From assembly GCA_021796375.1 (NCBI GenBank), contig JAJYJF010000155.1, positions 1-6,046 of the forward strand: 6,046 nt of DNA, in the 5' to 3' direction. The notes under the pieces were generated by a model. The model worked only from the letters and a program-made list of their open reading frames with translations, was not told the origin of the DNA and ran no database searches. The position numbers were made by a program, and so were the translations under genes. Source of the stretch: Chloroflexota bacterium. GTDB lineage: Bacteria; Chloroflexota; Anaerolineae; Anaerolineales; Anaerolineaceae. Positions 5,811 to 6,046 of this stretch are shown piece after piece (the first letter of the stretch is position 1; each line of letters starts with the position of its first letter).

Positions 5811-5822
5811 CCTGATATCAGG
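5811..5822. promoter_or_regulatory. Perfect 12-bp palindrome in the leader of the CBS gene
   Basis: CCTGATATCAGG is perfectly palindromic and ends 5 bp before the Shine-Dalgarno GGAGG (5828-5832). As DNA it could be a repressor site downstream of the promoter. As RNA a six-base-pair helix with no loop could not form intact within one molecule. Its function is not shown; chance is possible. Confidence 0.3.
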
Positions 5823-5838
5823 GTTTTGGAGGAAATCG

Positions 5839-6046
5839 ATGATCACCGTAAAGAATTTGCTGGAAACCAAGGGCGATGCCGTCTATTCGACCACACCGGA
5901 TGCAACCGTTTTAAGCGCATTGACCGAGATGGCGGATAAGGACGTCGGCATTCTCATCGTGATGGACGGAGATCGGATGGTGGGCGTCATCTCCGAACGC
6001 GATTTCGTCCAGGAGATTGCGCGCACCGGTGTGTGCATCATCGATG
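5839..6046 (+). CDS. CBS-domain protein (N-terminal part; 3' end outside window)
   Basis: Sixty-nine residues are visible, from ATG 5839, which has a textbook Shine-Dalgarno GGAGG 6 nt upstream. The sequence starts MITVKNLLETKG and continues through a helix (ATVLSALTEMADKDVG, 22-37) and the strand pair ILIVMDGDRMVGVISERDF (38-56). This is the order of a CBS motif. G49-V-I-S52-E-R-D55 fits the G-h-x-S/T-x-x-D pattern that contacts the ribose of adenosyl ligands. Short stand-alone CBS-pair proteins of about 140 residues are common and sense AMP, ATP or related nucleotides; a second CBS motif would be expected beyond the edge. A fusion to another domain cannot be excluded. It is transcribed divergently from the DegV-family gene. 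Confidence 0.9.
   Translation, partial: MITVKNLLETKGDAVYSTTPDATVLSALTEMADKDVGILIVMDGDRMVGVISERDFVQEIARTGVCIID

Noticed and set aside
5694..5939. 81-codon plus-strand frame over the CBS promoter and start
   Set aside because: It overlaps the CBS gene in another frame and has no Shine-Dalgarno or recognisable domain.

Overview
The window looks like chromosomal DNA of a GC-rich bacterium, most likely a member of the Chloroflexota (Anaerolineae-like). This is inferred from protein style: Ser/Thr/Pro-rich 'TPT'-type linkers after membrane anchors, a PD40 propeller protein, a small protein starting MLPPFEYEP that recalls Anaerolineae hypothetical proteins, and a DegV + DUF1015 pair. No rRNA, tRNA, CRISPR array, transposase or phage gene is visible.

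Layout. Five genes lie on the minus strand and one on the plus strand. From right to left: a plus-strand CBS-domain gene (5839 to beyond the right edge) and a divergent minus-strand DegV-family gene (5631-4783) share a 207-bp intergenic control region. A DUF1015 gene (4751-3432) follows DegV after 31 bp, almost certainly in the same operon. A GC hairpin followed by a T-rich run (3413-3382) ends that unit. Next is a small uncharacterised gene (3379-3014), then an exported M23 metallopeptidase gene (about 2988-2125). A 134-bp gap carries a good extended -10 promoter. Last is a long membrane-anchored PD40 beta-propeller gene (1990 to beyond the left edge, 663 codons visible), with a C-terminal domain I cannot name.

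How the genes may work together. DegV proteins bind fatty acids, DUF1015 is uncharacterised, and CBS domains sense adenosyl nucleotides, so the right half looks like cytoplasmic housekeeping or regulation. The left half (M23 peptidase and anchored propeller) acts outside the membrane, on or near the cell envelope. No single pathway connecting all six genes can be read from the sequence.

The protein-coding content is mostly ordinary. The more interesting signals are regulatory: two promoters sharing the same TTGA-N20-TGC-TA-N-AT layout, a CRP/FNR-like dyad between the divergent genes, a palindrome inside a promoter spacer, and a terminator-like hairpin ending 13 bp before the next start codon. 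The unnamed C-terminal domain of the propeller protein is the best candidate for undescribed protein biology.
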